Source: Desulfobacteraceae bacterium (GTDB lineage Bacteria > Desulfobacterota > Desulfobacteria > Desulfobacterales > Desulfosalsimonadaceae). From it: a stretch of 64,000 nucleotides of DNA. The translations under genes were made by a program, and so were the position numbers. Below, piece after piece: positions 43,592-52,098 of this stretch (position 1 is the first letter of the stretch; each line of letters begins with the position of its first letter). The DNA lies in NCBI GenBank assembly GCA_003599885.1, contig QZKW01000010.1, positions 1-64,000 of the forward strand, in the 5' to 3' direction. The notes beneath the pieces were generated by a model. The model worked only from the letters and a program-made list of their open reading frames with translations. It was not told the DNA's origin and searched no databases.

Positions 43592-44524
43592 TCATCCCCT
43601 TGGATGATATTGTTCGTGAAGACGTTTCAGGTGGTCCCTGGCCACATGGGTATAAATCTGGGTGGTAGAAATATCCACATGCCCCAGCATCATCTGAACA
43701 GCTCTCAAATCCGCCCCCCCTTCGAGCAAATGACTGGCAAAGGAATGCCGGAATGAATGGGGGGTGATTTCTTTCGTTATTCCCGCCAGCAGCGTGTATT
43801 TCTTTAACAACTTCCAGAAACCCTGCCGTGTCATGGGTTTGCCAGCATGAGCCACAAACAAAAATTTACTGGTATGAAGTTTCATCAAAACCGGCCGCGC
43901 ATTGGCCAGATAATCCCGGATTCCGTCTCTGGCGTGGCTGCCAATGGGAACAATGCGCTCTTTTGACCCCTTACCGAAGGTCCGGACAAAACCGACTTCA
44001 AGGTTAATGTCCTGAAGTTTGACGTTGATCAGCTCACTGACCCGCAATCCAGCGGCATACAATAGCTCGAACATGGCCGCATCCCTTAAGCCCTTGGGCT
44101 TTAAGATATCCGGCGCGTTGATAATGGATTTAATTTCCTCGATAGACAAGACATCCGGCAGCTTCATGCCGATTTTGGGGAGATCGACAATGCTTGTGGG
44201 ATCTTTTTTCAGGATTTTTTCCTGAATCAAAAATTTGTAAAATCCACGAAGCGTGACCAGATGCCGGGCCCTGGAACGGGCAGACAACCCTTCATCCCTT
44301 AAAACAATCAGGTATTTCAAAATAACGGTGGTGTCGGAATCGGCTATTTGTTTGATTTTAAAATGGTTTAAAAATGCAGCGTATTTTTTCAAATCATTTG
44401 AATAGGATTCAATGGTGGCATCGGCCAGACCTTTTTCAACGACCAGATAATTGATATACGTATCGATGAATCCGTCAATGGATTGTATGGGTGATTGAAT
44501 GGGTGATTGAATGGGTGATGGCAT
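43592..44524 (-). CDS. xerD: site-specific tyrosine recombinase XerD
   Basis: This 310-residue recombinase resolves chromosome dimers at dif with XerC. The N-terminal SAM-like domain (GFIDTYINYLVVEKGLADATI...) and catalytic domain are complete. Catalytic residues are Arg of AGLRVSELINV, the Lys of GKGSKERIVP, HxxR of HSFRHSFASHLL, His of LGHVDIS and the nucleophile Tyr of TQIYTHV. The first 15 residues come from a 12-bp tandem repeat (SPIQ units). The XerD type is favoured over XerC from overall look. It is 4 bases downstream of the M24 peptidase gene. Confidence 0.92.
   Translation of the reverse strand: MPSPIQSPIQSPIQSIDGFIDTYINYLVVEKGLADATIESYSNDLKKYAAFLNHFKIKQIADSDTTVILKYLIVLRDEGLSARSRARHLVTLRGFYKFLIQEKILKKDPTSIVDLPKIGMKLPDVLSIEEIKSIINAPDILKPKGLRDAAMFELLYAAGLRVSELINVKLQDINLEVGFVRTFGKGSKERIVPIGSHARDGIRDYLANARPVLMKLHTSKFLFVAHAGKPMTRQGFWKLLKKYTLLAGITKEITPHSFRHSFASHLLEGGADLRAVQMMLGHVDISTTQIYTHVARDHLKRLHEQYHPRG
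44487..44520 (-). repeat. 12-bp tandem repeat in the xerD start
   Basis: Two perfect copies and a partial third of ATGGGTGATTGA (plus-strand orientation) encode repeated SPIQ residues at the N-terminus of XerD. In-frame unit length means copy-number change would alter only the N-terminal tail. Confidence 0.85.
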
Positions 44525-44528
44525 GGGC

Positions 44529-45650
44529 TTAATCCATAAGGTCGAGTTTCATCTCCAGGCGATTCAGCACCTGTGCGCCTTCCTTTCTGACAACCACCAT
44601 GTTTTCGAGCCGCACACCACCCCATTCCGGTAAATAAATACCGGGTTCCACGGTAAACACCATGTTTTCCTCAAGAATAATGTCCTTTTCCGCCATGGGG
44701 CTGATGGACGGAGGCTCATGAACAGCCAGTCCCACGCCATGCCCCAGCCCATGACCGAAAAAATCACCATATCCTTTGCCGGAAATATGATCGCGCGCCC
44801 GTGCATCAATGCTTCTTGAGCTTGCGCCCGGAAGGATGGCGTCAATGGCTTTTTGCTGGGCGTCGTATACAATGGTGAAAATTTTTTTAAATTGACTGTC
44901 AGGTGTCCCCATGCAAACGGTTCTCGTCATATCGCTGCAATATCCGTTCAGGCGGGCGCCCCAGTCAAACAGCAAGGGATCGCCTTTTTTTAAAATTTTT
45001 TCACCTGGGATGGCGTGGGGCAGGGCGCTGTTTGTTCCGAACGCCGAAATCACCGGAAAGGACAGAGACTGGGCGCCTGCGGTCCGCATTTTCTGCTCCA
45101 GACGCCAGGCAGCCTGGCTTTCGGTCATGCCCGGCCGGAGTTCCTGCAAAAATTGCCTGAAATCCGATTCCGCCACGGCGATCGCCTTTTGAATGGCATC
45201 AATTTCATCATTAGTTTTAATGACCCGTTGACGCTCGACCATGTGAACCGTGTCCTGGACATTTACGGAAAGATTTTGACTTTTCAACTCGTCCCTCAGT
45301 TTGACAAACATGCTGTGTGACATGCGAGTTCCTTCGATGCCAAGCTGCCGGGCATGAGTGTCTTTGAGAATTTTCGTAAGCTCCTTGATCAGTCCTTTTT
45401 GATAGCAAATCACCTCATACATTGGCGACTCAGCTTTTGCCTGGGTCACGAACCGGGAATCTGTGGCTAAAATCAGATGGTCCCGTGTGATAATCAGCGC
45501 TCCCGCCGATTCGTCAAACTGGGTGTCTTCTCCTGTGTAACCGCTGAGATATCTGCGGTTTTCTTCAATCAGCACCAGAAAGGTGTCCAGTTGAATAAGG
45601 TCCATATGTTGACGAAGCTTATCGATGCGTGAAGAAATGATGCTGTCCAT
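44529..45650 (-). CDS. M24 family metallopeptidase (aminopeptidase P / Xaa-Pro dipeptidase type)
   Basis: This 373-residue enzyme has an N-terminal creatinase-like domain and a pita-bread catalytic domain. The metal ligands are visible: two Asp in FDWGARLNGYCSDMTR, the His of FGHGLGHGVGLAVHE, Glu of FTVEPGIY and Glu of GVRLENMVVV. It would cleave N-terminal X-Pro bonds or Xaa-Pro dipeptides; length suits both. ATG 45650 has GGGAG 6 bases upstream and is preferred to ATG 45704. It is cotranscribed with xerD. Confidence 0.92.
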   Translation of the reverse strand: MDSIISSRIDKLRQHMDLIQLDTFLVLIEENRRYLSGYTGEDTQFDESAGALIITRDHLILATDSRFVTQAKAESPMYEVICYQKGLIKELTKILKDTHARQLGIEGTRMSHSMFVKLRDELKSQNLSVNVQDTVHMVERQRVIKTNDEIDAIQKAIAVAESDFRQFLQELRPGMTESQAAWRLEQKMRTAGAQSLSFPVISAFGTNSALPHAIPGEKILKKGDPLLFDWGARLNGYCSDMTRTVCMGTPDSQFKKIFTIVYDAQQKAIDAILPGASSRSIDARARDHISGKGYGDFFGHGLGHGVGLAVHEPPSISPMAEKDIILEENMVFTVEPGIYLPEWGGVRLENMVVVRKEGAQVLNRLEMKLDLMD

Positions 45651-45873
45651 AGGCGACTCCCAGGCCGGAATAATATTTTTTGTATGAGTATCTGCTGAAG
45701 TCATTTACCGTCTTCAGTGCGCTTGCTTGGGCAGGTTACAAAGAATCGAGCCTTCCGTCAAATTAAAAAAGGGATTCTTTTAACTTGTATTTCAAGCTGT
45801 TTTTCTATAACTTTTGATGAGATATTGTCATTATGCTTGCTGGAAAAATCCATTCCAACCATACAGGGGTGAT

Positions 45874-46668
45874 ATGAGTCTTACCATCGCCGTTATTTCG
45901 CCCGTGAGACAGACCGGTAAAACCGCAACCGCTATCAATCTGGCAGCCTCTCTGGCGATCTGTGAAAAAAAAACCCTCCTTATTGATTGCGATCCCGGCC
46001 AGCAAACCAGCTATGGGACCAGCTTGTTGACGGCTCCCTTGAAATCCTCCGGTTTCTATGCAGTGATGACGGATCGATCGCGGTTCAGCCAGGAAATTCT
46101 GACCAGTACCTTGGATTTTTTGAACATTTTGCCTGCGGGCGCGGATTTTTCCAGAGCGGATTTCCTGTTTGCAGATACGGATGGTCATGTCTTTCAATTG
46201 CGGGACCGGATAAAGGCTGCTGCCGCTGATTTTGATTATATCATTATTGATGCGCCTTCAACCATGCCGAATCTGTCCAAAAGCATTTTACTGGCTGCCG
46301 ACTGGGCGCTTATCCCGTTGAACACGGATGTCCGGTTTCCCGTCCGCCTGCCTGCTCAACTCTCTGAAATCAAGAAACTCTTTTCTCAAATCATCATGTT
46401 GCGCGACCAGTTTCAACTCCGCTTAAAAGTGGCAGGCATTTTATTAAATAAATGCGAACAGAGAGATGATGTATCGGAAAAAATCCTAAAAGAAGCCCTG
46501 AATATTTTAGGCGAATTTATTTTATCGTCCCGCGTCCCGGACAGCGGGGAGGTGCGCGATGCATTTGCTGTCGGCAAACCGGTCGGGGTGCATGATGTCA
46601 TGTCTTTCGGGGCCATGGCCTACCTGGACCTGGCCGTGGAATTAATCGGTAAACTCAAAACATCCTGA
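45874..46668 (+). CDS. ParA/MinD-like ATPase with divergent Walker A
   Basis: This 264-residue SIMIBI ATPase has the ParA layout: SPVRQTGKTATAINLAASLA (Walker A), TLLIDCDPGQQTS (A'), and DFDYIIIDAPSTM (Walker B). The deviant Walker A of this family is normally KGGxGKT; here the first three positions read VRQ, so the signature Lys that reaches across the dimer is missing. ATG 45874 with an AGGGGTGA site is preferred to upstream codons. No ParB or MinE gene is adjacent; the partner may be the small protein at 46726. Confidence 0.82.
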   Translation: MSLTIAVISPVRQTGKTATAINLAASLAICEKKTLLIDCDPGQQTSYGTSLLTAPLKSSGFYAVMTDRSRFSQEILTSTLDFLNILPAGADFSRADFLFADTDGHVFQLRDRIKAAAADFDYIIIDAPSTMPNLSKSILLAADWALIPLNTDVRFPVRLPAQLSEIKKLFSQIIMLRDQFQLRLKVAGILLNKCEQRDDVSEKILKEALNILGEFILSSRVPDSGEVRDAFAVGKPVGVHDVMSFGAMAYLDLAVELIGKLKTS

Positions 46669-46725
46669 ACCAAACCCGCAGCTGGTCAATTCTCGCAGAC
46701 ATTGGGAAAGAGAATGGTGTAAACA

Positions 46726-47118
46726 ATGAAAATCATTAACGAGAAAACCATGCGCATTGCTGAAACCGGATTTATAGACAGCCTCCGCGAACATTTAAAC
46801 TGGGAAGCCGTCAAAACATCCGTCAAACAGCAATTCGACATTGATGTACATGAAAACGTGAAATACATCAACGGATCGCTTGCCGTGTGTCGGGGCGAGG
46901 TGGCCGTCCGGTTTGATTTTGACCTTGAAATCAAATTTTCCGTATTCATTAATCGCGAAGGAGACCTGGTCCAAATCACTGCTCCAGAGGGGCAGGAACT
47001 CCTTGAAAAAAACAACCCGCACCTCTCTGTCATCCCTTATCTGGATGAAGAATCACGGGCAGCGGCCGCAGCCGCGGCTTCCGATATTGCGAAAATGATC
47101 AGTAAAATAAATGGTTAA
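46726..47118 (+). CDS. conserved hypothetical protein downstream of ParA-like ATPase
   Basis: This 130-residue soluble protein has no signal peptide. The N-terminal half is helical; the middle forms a predicted antiparallel sheet (VKYINGSLAVCRGEVAVRFD, FSVFINREGDLVQI), and an Ala-rich helix (SRAAAAAAASDIAKMI) ends it. I do not recognise the family. It lies 57 bases after the ParA-like gene and so may be its partner. Confidence 0.6.
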   Translation: MKIINEKTMRIAETGFIDSLREHLNWEAVKTSVKQQFDIDVHENVKYINGSLAVCRGEVAVRFDFDLEIKFSVFINREGDLVQITAPEGQELLEKNNPHLSVIPYLDEESRAAAAAAASDIAKMISKING

Positions 47119-47199
47119 TGGTTATTGGCGGCACGGCAGATGAGCGCGGCATCCGTCCATTGGAAAGGATCATCCGCACCCGCCGCCTTTCAGCTCACT

Positions 47200-47583
47200 T
47201 TATGCCAGCACATGCTTCTCCAGCACAAAACAGGCGAACTCGCCAGTGAAAACCGCCTCATCATTCCGTGTCACAATTACCGAAACCATCTGTTTTTTCC
47301 CTTTTTTTAATGTGACCGATGCTTCCGCCACCACGCTTTCGCCGATCCGAACCGGTTTTAAAAATTTAACATCCGCAGATCCAAGCACGACATTCGGATC
47401 GTTGACCGCAATCATGGCTGCATAATCCGCCAGCCCGAAAATAAATCCTCCATGCACCAGACCATGATGATCCACTGTCATGGAAGGATCGGTTTTCAGT
47501 TCCACCCTGCTGAAGTCGGGTTCAATGGCCAGGGGAGTTCCGCACAAGCGCGGGTCTATTTGTTCGTGGGTTTTAATGATCAT
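47200..47583 (-). CDS. hotdog-fold thioesterase, PaaI-like
   Basis: This 127-residue hotdog protein has the typical LVHGGFIFGLADYAAMIAV helix with upstream ...DHHGLVHGG (catalytic-type residues), then SADVKFLKPVRIGESVVAEASV. It would hydrolyse acyl-CoA thioesters; the substrate is unknown. ATG 47583 with AGGTGA 5 bases upstream is preferred to GTG 47592. It is divergent from mqnE. Confidence 0.85.
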   Translation of the reverse strand: MIIKTHEQIDPRLCGTPLAIEPDFSRVELKTDPSMTVDHHGLVHGGFIFGLADYAAMIAVNDPNVVLGSADVKFLKPVRIGESVVAEASVTLKKGKKQMVSVIVTRNDEAVFTGEFACFVLEKHVLA

Positions 47584-47765
47584 AAGTTTCACCTGTATAA
47601 TATATAAATGATATGGAATTCCCGGACCATTAAATTATGCGCTGCGTGATGATCCGAATGCTGAAGATTGAAAAACCGCCATTTTGATTGTTACTATCAA
47701 AACCTGAAATACGTGTCCAGCACTGGATGCAAATAACCCTTGCATTCAAAAATATTGTGATTTAA

Positions 47766-47787
47766 TTTATGACCACCTGGTCATAAA
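47766..47787. promoter_or_regulatory. perfect palindrome, candidate TetR-type operator of the mqn operon
   Basis: TTTATGACCA-CC-TGGTCATAAA is a perfect 10-bp inverted repeat with a 2-base centre, located 35 bases before the mqnE ATG. Size and symmetry suit a dimeric TetR-family repressor. The nearest TetR protein is the mqnB fusion at 53027; pairing the two is an inference. Confidence 0.6.
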
Positions 47788-47822
47788 CATGAAACGCACT
47801 GCATTACTATGATGGCGAAACA

Positions 47823-48911
47823 ATGAATACATTTATTACAGATCCCCGGTTAACGCCCATTAAAGAAAAAATTACGGCCGGCATCCGGCTGGATGCCGGT
47901 GATGGGATTATTCTGTATCAGAGTCATGACATCATCGGCATTGGCCGTCTGGCGGATTTTGTGCGAAGAAAACGTCATGGGAATAAGGCTTTTTTCATTT
48001 ATAATCAGCATCTCAACTATACCAATGTGTGCGTCAATCATTGCCGGTTTTGCGCCTATTCACGAAAAAAAGGAGAGGATGGCGCCTTTACCCTGTCCAT
48101 TGATGATGTCACCGAAAAACTTATGGCCCGCATCGACGAACCCATCCGGGAGATTCATATGGTGGGGGGCATTAATCCCGCACTGCCGTTTGAATATTAT
48201 CTTGATTTACTGAACACCATCCGGGAAATCCGGCCAAACGCCACCATCAAGGCGTTTACCGCTGTCGAGATCGATCATCTGGCCGGGATTTCAGGGTTGT
48301 CTCTTGAAGATGCGATACAGAAACTAAAAGATACCGGCCTGGCCATGACACCCGGTGGCGGCGCGGAAGTCATGAGTCATCGGGTGCGGGAACAATTGTT
48401 TCCGCGAAAAATCGGCCAGGAACGATGGCTGGAAGTGGTGAGGAAAATTCATGAGGCCGGTCTGACTTCCAACGCCACGATGCTCTATGGTCACATTGAA
48501 ACCATCGAAGAGCGGGTGGAGCATCTGATCCACCTCCGTTCTCTTCAGGACCAAACCGGCGGTTTTTCGGCGTTTATTCCACTGGCTTTTCATTCCAGGA
48601 ATACCCGATTGTCCCATCTTCCATCAACCACCGCCCATGATGATTTAAAGGCGGTTGCCATCGCCCGGCTCATGCTGGATAATTTTGATCATATCAAAGC
48701 ATACTGGGTCATGATCGGTGAAAAACTGGCCCAGATTGCATTAAATTTCGGTGCAGATGATCTGGACGGCACGATCATTGAGGAAAAAATCACCCACATG
48801 GCCGGCGCCACCTCTTCCAAAGGCCTGACCAGAGAGAATATCCAAAACATGATCCGTTCCGGCGGCTTTGATCCGGTTGAAAGAGATTCCTTTTACAGGG
48901 AAATAGGCTGA
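47823..48911 (+). CDS. mqnE: aminofutalosine synthase
   Basis: MqnE is a radical SAM enzyme that joins 3-enolpyruvylbenzoate to S-adenosylmethionine, forming 6-amino-6-deoxyfutalosine. The 362-residue protein has the cluster loop NHCRFCAYSR (CxxxCxxC: C...CRFC), GGINPALPFEYY, MTPGGGAEV, and the terminal IALNFGADDLDGTIIEEKITHMAGA, which distinguishes MqnE from MqnC. It heads the plus-strand mqnE-mqnC-deaminase-mqnA operon and lies behind the palindrome at 47766. Confidence 0.95.
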   Translation: MNTFITDPRLTPIKEKITAGIRLDAGDGIILYQSHDIIGIGRLADFVRRKRHGNKAFFIYNQHLNYTNVCVNHCRFCAYSRKKGEDGAFTLSIDDVTEKLMARIDEPIREIHMVGGINPALPFEYYLDLLNTIREIRPNATIKAFTAVEIDHLAGISGLSLEDAIQKLKDTGLAMTPGGGAEVMSHRVREQLFPRKIGQERWLEVVRKIHEAGLTSNATMLYGHIETIEERVEHLIHLRSLQDQTGGFSAFIPLAFHSRNTRLSHLPSTTAHDDLKAVAIARLMLDNFDHIKAYWVMIGEKLAQIALNFGADDLDGTIIEEKITHMAGATSSKGLTRENIQNMIRSGGFDPVERDSFYREIG

Positions 48912-48957
48912 AGGTGAGTAGGCATTTAACTTTTTAACAAATGACCGATTTAATCCT

Positions 48958-50019
48958 ATGACCACCATTGAATCCGTTCAATCCAAACTGGAAGACAACC
49001 AGCGTCTGGACGCCCAGGATGCGCTGACGTTATACGACCACGCCGATCTTTTGTTATTAGCCGAGTTGGCTGATAGACGGCGGCGGGACCTCCACCCGGA
49101 ACCGGTTGTCACCTATGTATCGGACCGTAATATTAATTACACCAATATATGTGTGTCCGGTTGCCAGTTTTGCGCGTTTTTCCGGCCTCCCGGCCATCCC
49201 GAAGGCTATGTAATCGATCGATCGGACCTGGACCGGAAAATTGAGGAGACGCTGGCCCTCGGCGGCACCCAGATTCTTCTTCAGGGCGGCATGAATCCTG
49301 ATTTGAAGCTGGATTATTATATTGATCTTCTGGAATACATGAAGACCCGGTATAAAATTCATATCCACGGGTTTTCACCAACGGAAATCGTCTATCTGTC
49401 AGAAATTTCATCCTTGACCGTCAGGGATGTCATTAAAAAATTGATGGATGCGGGTCTGGACTCCATCCCTGGAGGCGGAGCGGAAATTCTGGTGGATGAA
49501 GTTCGTCAAAAGATCTCCCCCAATAAATGTTCGGCCACCCAATGGTTGGATGTCATGCGGACTGCCCATGAATTAGGCCTTAAATCGTCAGCCACCATGA
49601 TGTTCGGGCATATTGAGACCAAAACCCACATTATCGAACATATGATCAAATTGAGAGACCTTCAGGATGAATCCGCCGGGTTCACGGCGTTTATCCCCTG
49701 GACGTTTCAGCCGGACAATACCCGCATCCCCGTCAAACCCGCCACTGCTGCCGATTATTTGCGGGTGCTGGCCATTTCAAGGCTGATATTGGATAACATC
49801 CCCAATCTTCAGGTGTCCTGGGTTACCCAGGGAGACAAAATCGCCCAACTGGCGCTGGCCTTCGGAGCCAATGATTTCGGTTCCACCATGATCGAAGAGA
49901 ATGTGGTGGCGGCCGCTGGTGTTCATTTCCGGCTGCCACGGTCTGAGATTGTCCGCCTGATCGAAGATGCGGGTTACAGCGCGCACCAGCGGGATTGTTT
50001 TTATCATGTCCTGGATTAA
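48958..50019 (+). CDS. mqnC: dehypoxanthine futalosine cyclase
   Basis: MqnC is a radical SAM enzyme that cyclises dehypoxanthine futalosine. The 353-residue protein has the Fe-S loop CVSGCQFCAFFRPPGH, LQGGMNPDLKLDYY, PGGGAEIL and FTAFIPWTFQPDNT motifs. Its C-terminal GANDFGSTMIEENVVAAAG is the MqnC version of the block seen in MqnE. The downstream deaminase start lies inside its 3' end (14-base overlap), so the genes are translationally linked. Confidence 0.95.
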   Translation: MTTIESVQSKLEDNQRLDAQDALTLYDHADLLLLAELADRRRRDLHPEPVVTYVSDRNINYTNICVSGCQFCAFFRPPGHPEGYVIDRSDLDRKIEETLALGGTQILLQGGMNPDLKLDYYIDLLEYMKTRYKIHIHGFSPTEIVYLSEISSLTVRDVIKKLMDAGLDSIPGGGAEILVDEVRQKISPNKCSATQWLDVMRTAHELGLKSSATMMFGHIETKTHIIEHMIKLRDLQDESAGFTAFIPWTFQPDNTRIPVKPATAADYLRVLAISRLILDNIPNLQVSWVTQGDKIAQLALAFGANDFGSTMIEENVVAAAGVHFRLPRSEIVRLIEDAGYSAHQRDCFYHVLD

Positions 50020-51208
50020 AAAAATATCGGCGGCCGATTCGGTGGTCCATCAGGCCGGATGGGTGATGGTCGATCCGAAAGCCCTCATCCATGATGGTTT
50101 TGTGCGGGTAGACGCCGGAAGGATTACGGATGTAGGGCAGGGCAGAGGCAGCTTTTCTTCTGACCAGGTTATTCACCATGGACCCGGCGTGTTAATGCCG
50201 TCTCTTGTCAATGCCCATACCCATCTCGATCTATGCGCCTTAAAAGAGAAGACTGAGTCAGAAGCCGGATTCATCGGCTGGGTCCAGTCGGTTATTCAAA
50301 AAAAAGATCAGATTGGAGGGGATGCAATTCTCCAGGCAGCCCAGACAGGCATTGATGAACTAAAAACATCCGGGACGATCATTGTTGGTGACATTTGCAG
50401 TTCAGATATCAACCCCCGTTTTTTTTTAGATGCCGGCCTGTCCGGTGTGTGGTTTAAGGAATATTTGGGCCGATTCGCAGATGAGCCGTTTGTTTGTGAA
50501 AAAATCAGCGACACGCAAACTCTATCAGTTGCCGGTCACGCCCCGCACACCACTTCTCCGGATCTGCTGATCCGATTAAAAACAGCCTCTCGGAAAGCCT
50601 TAACGCGCTTTAGTTTGCATCTGGCAGAATCTGAAGATGAAGTCCGGTTTTTAACCACCGGCAAAGGACCGTGGGCGGATTTTTTAACCGCGCGCGGAAT
50701 CGACACCTCCGGCTGGGGGCTCACCGGCGACAATCCGGTGAATCATGCAGATCAGCTGGGCCTGCTGGATAAACACACCCTTGCGGTCCATCTGGTGTTT
50801 GCGGATAAAAAAGACGTTGCCACGCTGGTCGAAAAACAAGTTCATGCCTGTATTTGCGCACGAAGCAACTTTAATCTACATAAACGCCTGCCGGATGTGC
50901 CCATGATGCTTCAGGCCGGGTTGCGCATGTGTCTTGGCACCGACAGTTTGGCCAGCAATGATTCATTAAGCCTTTTTGATGAAATGGCTTATCTTGCCAA
51001 CGCTTTTCCGCAAATTGCCCCCCGGGAAATTTTGAAAATGGCGACGATTAATGGCGCACACGCCTTGGGGTTTGAAAATTTTTTTGGTCACCTGACTCCC
51101 GGAAGGAGGGCAAAAATGATCTATGTGCCGGTTTTGGCTGCCGAACCTGAACAGGTGCAGGAAGCCATTGTCAACGCCGGTTTTTCAGAAAAAATCACAT
51201 GTATTTAA
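50006..51208 (+). CDS. mqnX: amidohydrolase, probable aminodeoxyfutalosine deaminase
   Basis: This 400-residue amidohydrolase has the N-terminal beta-sandwich and barrel with VNAHTHLDL (HxH metal site), HLAES and the Asp of LGTDSLASND. Position inside the mqn operon makes it the likely deaminase converting aminodeoxyfutalosine to futalosine (the MqnX role), which agrees with the presence of a futalosine hydrolase. An ordinary guanine or 5'-methylthioadenosine deaminase activity cannot be excluded. ATG 50006 overlaps mqnC by 14 bases. Confidence 0.82.
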   Translation: MSWIKKISAADSVVHQAGWVMVDPKALIHDGFVRVDAGRITDVGQGRGSFSSDQVIHHGPGVLMPSLVNAHTHLDLCALKEKTESEAGFIGWVQSVIQKKDQIGGDAILQAAQTGIDELKTSGTIIVGDICSSDINPRFFLDAGLSGVWFKEYLGRFADEPFVCEKISDTQTLSVAGHAPHTTSPDLLIRLKTASRKALTRFSLHLAESEDEVRFLTTGKGPWADFLTARGIDTSGWGLTGDNPVNHADQLGLLDKHTLAVHLVFADKKDVATLVEKQVHACICARSNFNLHKRLPDVPMMLQAGLRMCLGTDSLASNDSLSLFDEMAYLANAFPQIAPREILKMATINGAHALGFENFFGHLTPGRRAKMIYVPVLAAEPEQVQEAIVNAGFSEKITCI

Positions 51209-51233
51209 TAAAATGTATCCAGCGAAATAAGTT

Positions 51234-52091
51234 ATGAATCTTCAATCTCAAAAAGCAGATACCCGCCAACCCACCCATATCAACATCGGCCGCATTCAAT
51301 ACATCAATGTGAATCCGGTTTATCATGAATTTGAAAACAAGCCTTTGCCGAGGGGCATGAGGCTATTTAGCGAACCGCCGGCCACGTTAAACCGGATGCT
51401 TAGGGAAGGGGAGCTTGACATCAGCTCGGTTTCCGCATCGGCTTTTGCGAGAAATTCCGAGGATTGGCTGATGTTGCCGGATATGTCCATCGCCTGTTAC
51501 GGCAAAGTGATGAGTGTGCTTTTGGTGAGCCGGCACGCATTCAGGGACTTGCATACAAAACCGGTGTTTCTTACGGACGAATCCGCCACTGCTGTTGACC
51601 TGGTCAAATTATTGTTTGCCTTGCAGGGGGTAGACCCGGAATTTGAGCGCAGACAGGTCAAATCTCCCGATGATTTAACTGACATGGCAGGAGCGGGACT
51701 GGTGATCGGTGATGCTGCATTAAAGCACAACTGGCATGACCGGTTTGATCACGTATGGGATTTGTGTGAAATGTGGAATGACATGACCGGCTTGCCCTTT
51801 GTGTTTGCTGTCTGGGCGGTAAGAAGATCCTTTGCAAAAGCCCATCCGGAAAGCGTTCGCCAGGTGATGGACATGTTGCAGCACTCCAAAGATGCGGGGC
51901 TTGCCGACATCGACCGGATTGCCGAAACATCGGCCAAAAAGCTCGGCATCGATCTTGCCGTAAGTCAAACCTATTTCAAGAGCATGTATTACAGCTTGAG
52001 CGATCCTGAGATTAAATGTCTGACTGCGTTTTTCAAGGGTCTCTTTGATAACCGGATCATTGAGACGCAGCCTGAAATTGCTTTTTTTTAA
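51234..52091 (+). CDS. mqnA: chorismate dehydratase
   Basis: MqnA dehydrates chorismate to 3-(1-carboxyvinyloxy)benzoate, the first step of the futalosine pathway. The 285-residue, periplasmic-binding-protein-like fold shows INIGRIQYINVNPVYHEF, EGELDISSVSASAFA and the MWNDMTGLPFVFAVWAVRR block typical of MqnA. Chorismate for it comes from the aroC operon in this window. It is the last plus-strand gene, 7 bases from the convergent mqnD. Confidence 0.94.
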   Translation: MNLQSQKADTRQPTHINIGRIQYINVNPVYHEFENKPLPRGMRLFSEPPATLNRMLREGELDISSVSASAFARNSEDWLMLPDMSIACYGKVMSVLLVSRHAFRDLHTKPVFLTDESATAVDLVKLLFALQGVDPEFERRQVKSPDDLTDMAGAGLVIGDAALKHNWHDRFDHVWDLCEMWNDMTGLPFVFAVWAVRRSFAKAHPESVRQVMDMLQHSKDAGLADIDRIAETSAKKLGIDLAVSQTYFKSMYYSLSDPEIKCLTAFFKGLFDNRIIETQPEIAFF

Positions 52092-52098
52092 TTTAAGC

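Noticed and set aside
47125-47310. Short plus-strand frame between 46726 and the thioesterase gene
   Set aside because: It overlaps the end of the convergent thioesterase gene, has no ribosome-binding site and no protein-like motif.
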